This document shows positions 44,757 through 47,568 of a stretch of DNA of 47,568 nt, piece after piece. The notes beneath the pieces are model-generated. The model made no database searches. It was not told the DNA's origin and saw only the letters and a program-made list of their open reading frames with translations. The position numbers and the translations under genes are program-made. Source of the DNA: Candidatus Binataceae bacterium (lineage in GTDB: Bacteria > Desulfobacterota > Binatia > Binatales > Binataceae); assembly GCA_036495685.1 (NCBI GenBank), contig DASXMJ010000022.1, positions 1 through 47,568 of the forward strand, written 5' to 3'. Each line of letters opens with the position of its first letter. Within the stretch, counting starts at the first letter, position 1.

Positions 44757-46070
44757 TCAGCGAATTGCGGCCCGAACCAGAGCGTCGGTGGTAAAGAAGC
44801 TCTTGTCGACCGCGCCCATGTTGATGTACCAACACTCGCGCTCCGGGGTCTCCAAGCCCGGCAACCAGGCCATTGTGGCCTGACCCGACTGCACGTCAGT
44901 TGAGACTGCGGCTACAACGAAGAGCCGCTTGAACGGATAGATCGCGACTTTCGCGTCCGGCACCGGGCGATCGCGATACGCTACCCAGTAGATGTGCGAG
45001 CGGAAGAGTCGACCCTGACGATCGTAGGTGTCAATGTACGGGTTGAACCAGACTTCCGAGTCCTCGTACAGAATGGTGCGGGAATCGATCGCGTTGATCT
45101 TACCCGGACGAGGTACTGCCTCGACCACGTACATGTGGCGCATCTCCCAAGCTTCCGGACACGCGCTCGCACCACCATCCGTTGCACAGCGGACTTCGGG
45201 CGAATGCTCCGCGTGAACCGTCGCGAGCATGTTCTTCTCACCGAGCATTCTGTAGTTGTACTCTTCTGTCTTCGCGTTGAATCCCGAATAGTGATCCGGA
45301 TCCCACGAAAACGCGGCGGTCCCCGCGGTGAACGCCGAGCTCAGGCTTGATTCGTCGAGACGACGAACGCGACGGCTGCCGGAGGCTATGCCCCAGGTGT
45401 CATCGCCTCGGTTTGCGCCCGCATACCGCCAGCGGATGAACCCGACTCCGCGAATTTCCATCGGAGCGAGCACCGGATACAAGCCGAAGATCCAGAGGCG
45501 GTTGGTCATCTTGAAATCCGGATCGATCGGCATAGGCTCGACCTCGGTGCGGCCCACCAGGTCGTAGCCCATGTAGTGACCGATCTGGAAATATTCGATT
45601 TGTCCCTTCTGCGGGCCTTCGGCCTGATACTCGGTGTCAGCGTCGTAAAAGCGCAAGTCGTAGTCGTCGGAGTAAAACGGCTTGTAGACCAGGTTCCATA
45701 CGATCTTCGTTCCGGCGTAGGGGTCATTCGGATCGATCAACGGGAAAGGTTGTCCCGCAACGTAACCCACCAGGCTGCGATGATCGTCGGTCAGCCGTAC
45801 CTGACCTGAGTACTTTTCCGTTGCATCCTTATACGGCGGGGGCCAGTCGATACGCTCGGTCGGGACTATCTTCATAGTCATCCCGCGCTCGACCTTGTAG
45901 TAAACGCCAGGCGATAGCAGATCCTGGACCTTTGTTGCATTAGCCTTGGTGATGAAGTCCCCCGGCTTCACCTCTGCCGAACTCCTTAGGCTCGTGGCGA
46001 GAACCATTAGCATCGCAACGCTTACGATGGATGCGATTTTAGACCACTCCAAAAATCTGGGTGTGCGCAT
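44757..46070 (-). CDS. Exported DUF1329 protein, tandem copy B
   Basis: A 437-residue paralogue of copy A. The signal peptide (residues 1-32, hydrophobic core about 11-26 and SSA-EV cleavage region) differs from that of copy A, whereas the mature part (from EVKPGDFITKANATKVQDLL) is almost the same throughout, with no insertions except one residue in the leader. Differences are scattered and mostly conservative, such as TERVDW/TERIDW and YDCDTEY/YDADTEY. AGGAGG precedes ATG 46070. It has its own promoter and upstream element, so the copies are separate units and not a single operon. Confidence 0.88.
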   Translation of the reverse strand: MRTPRFLEWSKIASIVSVAMLMVLATSLRSSAEVKPGDFITKANATKVQDLLSPGVYYKVERGMTMKIVPTERIDWPPPYKDATEKYSGQVRLTDDHRSLVGYVAGQPFPLIDPNDPYAGTKIVWNLVYKPFYSDDYDLRFYDADTEYQAEGPQKGQIEYFQIGHYMGYDLVGRTEVEPMPIDPDFKMTNRLWIFGLYPVLAPMEIRGVGFIRWRYAGANRGDDTWGIASGSRRVRRLDESSLSSAFTAGTAAFSWDPDHYSGFNAKTEEYNYRMLGEKNMLATVHAEHSPEVRCATDGGASACPEAWEMRHMYVVEAVPRPGKINAIDSRTILYEDSEVWFNPYIDTYDRQGRLFRSHIYWVAYRDRPVPDAKVAIYPFKRLFVVAAVSTDVQSGQATMAWLPGLETPERECWYINMGAVDKSFFTTDALVRAAIR

Positions 46071-46130
46071 ACGCGGCCTCCTGTCGAGCTTTTGGTGGCT
46101 GGGCTTGCCTCAGCCTTCCCCGAAATGGGA

Positions 46131-46159
46131 CATTTAGTCCGCTCCGACCGAAAGATCAA
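46131..46159 (-). promoter_or_regulatory. Probable promoter of DUF1329 gene B
   Basis: On the minus strand, TTGATC (46154-46159), 17-base spacer, TAAATG (46131-46136). The leader would be about 55 nt, as in gene A. Confidence 0.55.
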
Positions 46160-46162
46160 ACG

Positions 46163-46189
46163 CTAATATTGACCGCGTGGTTTCCTAAT
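46163..46189 (-). promoter_or_regulatory. Conserved 27-bp upstream element B1
   Basis: Differs from element A1 at one position only and lies three bases upstream of the -35. It has CTAAT at both ends (46163 and 46185, 22 bp apart). A second, degenerate copy lies at 46212-46233 (ACTGAACGTGTCG then TTTTCTTAT), matching A1 at 17 of 22 positions; its CTTAT is 44 bp from the 46185 CTAAT. The remainder of 46071-46307 shows no gene. Confidence 0.6.
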
Positions 46190-46307
46190 GAATGTATGAA
46201 TTCAACTCAGTACTGAACGTGTCGTTTTCTTATCGATGGGGAAGTCTAACTTAAGCTCTCCGCATTGGGGGCCCGTGACCTAAAGGTGCGGCATCAAAAT
46301 GAGGGAC

Positions 46308-46342
46308 AAAAAAGCAGGCACGACCCGCAAGGCCGTGCCTGC
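46308..46342 (-). terminator. Intrinsic terminator of DUF1329 gene C
   Basis: Stem GCAGGCACG/CGTGCCTGC (46314-46322 and 46334-46342) followed on the minus strand by six T (complement of 46308-46313). It lies about 200 nt after the stop of gene C; the intervening 46343-46544 holds no gene, only a short AATGTGG/CCACATT inverted repeat near 46369-46391. Confidence 0.85.
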
Positions 46343-46544
46343 TGTGGTTCGTACGCGGATTTTGACAATGTGGCCTGAGAGCCCCACATTGATAATCAGA
46401 ACAGGTCCACCCTCCCCGAGGTTTGATAGTCCCTTCCTTTGGATCGTAACCGCCCGCCTTTCACTCCATGAGCGTCATTGAGATGCGCGTCTGCCCGTAC
46501 ATTGTGCGATTAGCGTTCCTAAACGCGATCCCGGTTTCGGTTCC

Positions 46545-47568
46545 TCAACGAATAGCGGCACGCACCAATGCGTCGGTGGTAAAGAAACTCTTGTCGACCG
46601 CGCCCATGTTGATGTACCAGCACTCGCGCTCCGGCGTTTCCATGCCTGGCAGATAAGCGACGGTCGCCTGTCCAGACTGAACGTCGGTTGATATTGCGGC
46701 CACCACGAACAGCCGCTTGAACGGGTAGATCGCCACGCGGGCGTCAGGAACCGGACGATCGCGGTAGGCCACCCAGTAGATGTGCGTGCGAAAGAGCCGG
46801 CCGCCCTGATCGTAGGTGTCGATGTACGGGTTAAACCAGATCTCGGAGTCTTCGTACAGCACGGTGCGCGAGTCGATCGGATGCACAATGCGAGGACGCG
46901 GTGTGGCCTCAACGATGTACATATGCCGCATCTCCCATGCCTCCGGACACACACTCGCGCCCCCATCTGTTGCACATCGGACCTCAGGCGAGTGCTCTGC
47001 ATGGACGGTGGCAAGCATGTTCTTCTCGCCAAGCATTTTGTACTCATACTCTTCTGTCTTCGCATTGAATCCCGAGTAATGATCGGGGTCCCAGGAAAAA
47101 GCTGCCGTGCCCGAGGCTGCCGAAGAGCTCAAGATAGACTCGTCGAGGCGGCGAACCCGGCGTGAGCCTGCACCGAGGCTCCAGGTGTCGTCGGCCCGAT
47201 TGGCACCTGCGTAGCGCCATCGAATGAAGCCAGCGCCCCGAATCTCCATCGGCGCCAGCACTGGATACAAGCCGAAGATCCAGAGGCGGTTTGTGATCTT
47301 GAAATCCGGATCGATTGGCAGCGGCTCGACTTCGGTGCGGCCCACGAGGTCGTAACCCATGTAGTGGCCAATCTGAAAGTACGCTACCTGGTCTTTTTGG
47401 GGTCCCTTGGCCGTGTATTCTGTATCACCGTCGTAAAAACGCAGGTCATAGTCGTCGGAGTAGAACGGCTTGTAAACCAGGTTCCATACGATCTTGGTGC
47501 CGGCATATGGGTCGTTCGGATCGATCAGCGGGAATGGTTGGCCTGCTACATACCCGACCAAGCTTCGA
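46545..47568 (-). CDS. Exported DUF1329 protein, tandem copy C (5' end outside window)
   Basis: The frame is open to the window edge; the visible 341 residues correspond to the part of copies A and B from HRSLVGYVAGQPFPLID to the C-terminus, so about 95 residues including the signal peptide are missing. It has the same length and motifs (VWNLVYKPFYSDDYDLRFYD, DPDHYSGFNAKTEEYEYKMLGEKNMLATVHAEHSPEVRC, ECWYINMGAVDKSFFTTDALVRAAIR). It ends identically to copy B. More copies may lie beyond the window. Confidence 0.88.
   Translation of the reverse strand, partial: RSLVGYVAGQPFPLIDPNDPYAGTKIVWNLVYKPFYSDDYDLRFYDGDTEYTAKGPQKDQVAYFQIGHYMGYDLVGRTEVEPLPIDPDFKITNRLWIFGLYPVLAPMEIRGAGFIRWRYAGANRADDTWSLGAGSRRVRRLDESILSSSAASGTAAFSWDPDHYSGFNAKTEEYEYKMLGEKNMLATVHAEHSPEVRCATDGGASVCPEAWEMRHMYIVEATPRPRIVHPIDSRTVLYEDSEIWFNPYIDTYDQGGRLFRTHIYWVAYRDRPVPDARVAIYPFKRLFVVAAISTDVQSGQATVAYLPGMETPERECWYINMGAVDKSFFTTDALVRAAIR

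Overview
The window is GC-rich chromosomal DNA from a Gram-negative bacterium. It encodes a complete rod-shape operon (mreB-mreC-mreD-mrdA-rodA), a periplasmic PpiD-type foldase and several Sec-exported proteins. It also carries the origin-proximal set rpmH-rnpA-yidD-yidC-jag and mnmE-mnmG-rsmG-parA-parB with two parS sites, so it probably lies near the replication origin, although no dnaA or DnaA-box cluster is present. Acyl-CoA dehydrogenase, luciferase-like monooxygenase, MaoC and DUF1329 genes suggest a soil or environmental lineage able to use hydrophobic substrates. An uncultivated Binatota/Desulfobacterota-like bacterium would fit, but this placement is inference.

Layout. 1-0.8 kb: a frameshifted transposase remnant and tRNA-Ala(CGC). 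0.9-3.6 kb: dksA, larC, queE and a small unknown. 3.7-6.9 kb (minus): a disordered secreted protein, an esterase and a PpiD-like foldase. 7.1-12.8 kb: the mre/mrd cell-shape operon. 12.9-25.2 kb: a mixed metabolic region (O-methyltransferase, acyl-CoA dehydrogenase, diiron ferritin-like protein, VOC protein, LLM oxidoreductase, membrane protein, nagA, double MaoC protein, orphan ligand-binding protein, metallo-beta-lactamase-fold hydrolase, HAD protein). 25.2-32.2 kb: ribE overlapping an Rrf2 regulator, an ArgA-like N-acetylglutamate synthase, asparagine synthetase, an ArnT-like membrane glycosyltransferase and tag. 32.2-38.7 kb (minus): parB, parA, rsmG, mnmG, mnmE and a HEAT-repeat protein. 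39.1-42.6 kb (plus): rpmH nested inside rnpA, then yidD, yidC and jag. 43.0-47.6 kb (minus): three tandem, very similar exported DUF1329 proteins, each with its own terminator or hairpin; the two whose upstream DNA is visible share a promoter and operator arrangement.

Most notable points. (1) The only usable start codon for rnpA lies 10 nt upstream of rpmH, so L34 is encoded entirely inside the RNase P protein frame, an arrangement known from Thermus. (2) The two parS palindromes lie in the parA leader and across the rsmG start codon. (3) Two DUF1329 promoters carry a nearly identical 27-bp element with CTAAT repeats spaced by multiples of about 22 bp, suggesting a shared activator for the tandem array. 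No CRISPR array, prophage or biosynthetic gene cluster was seen.
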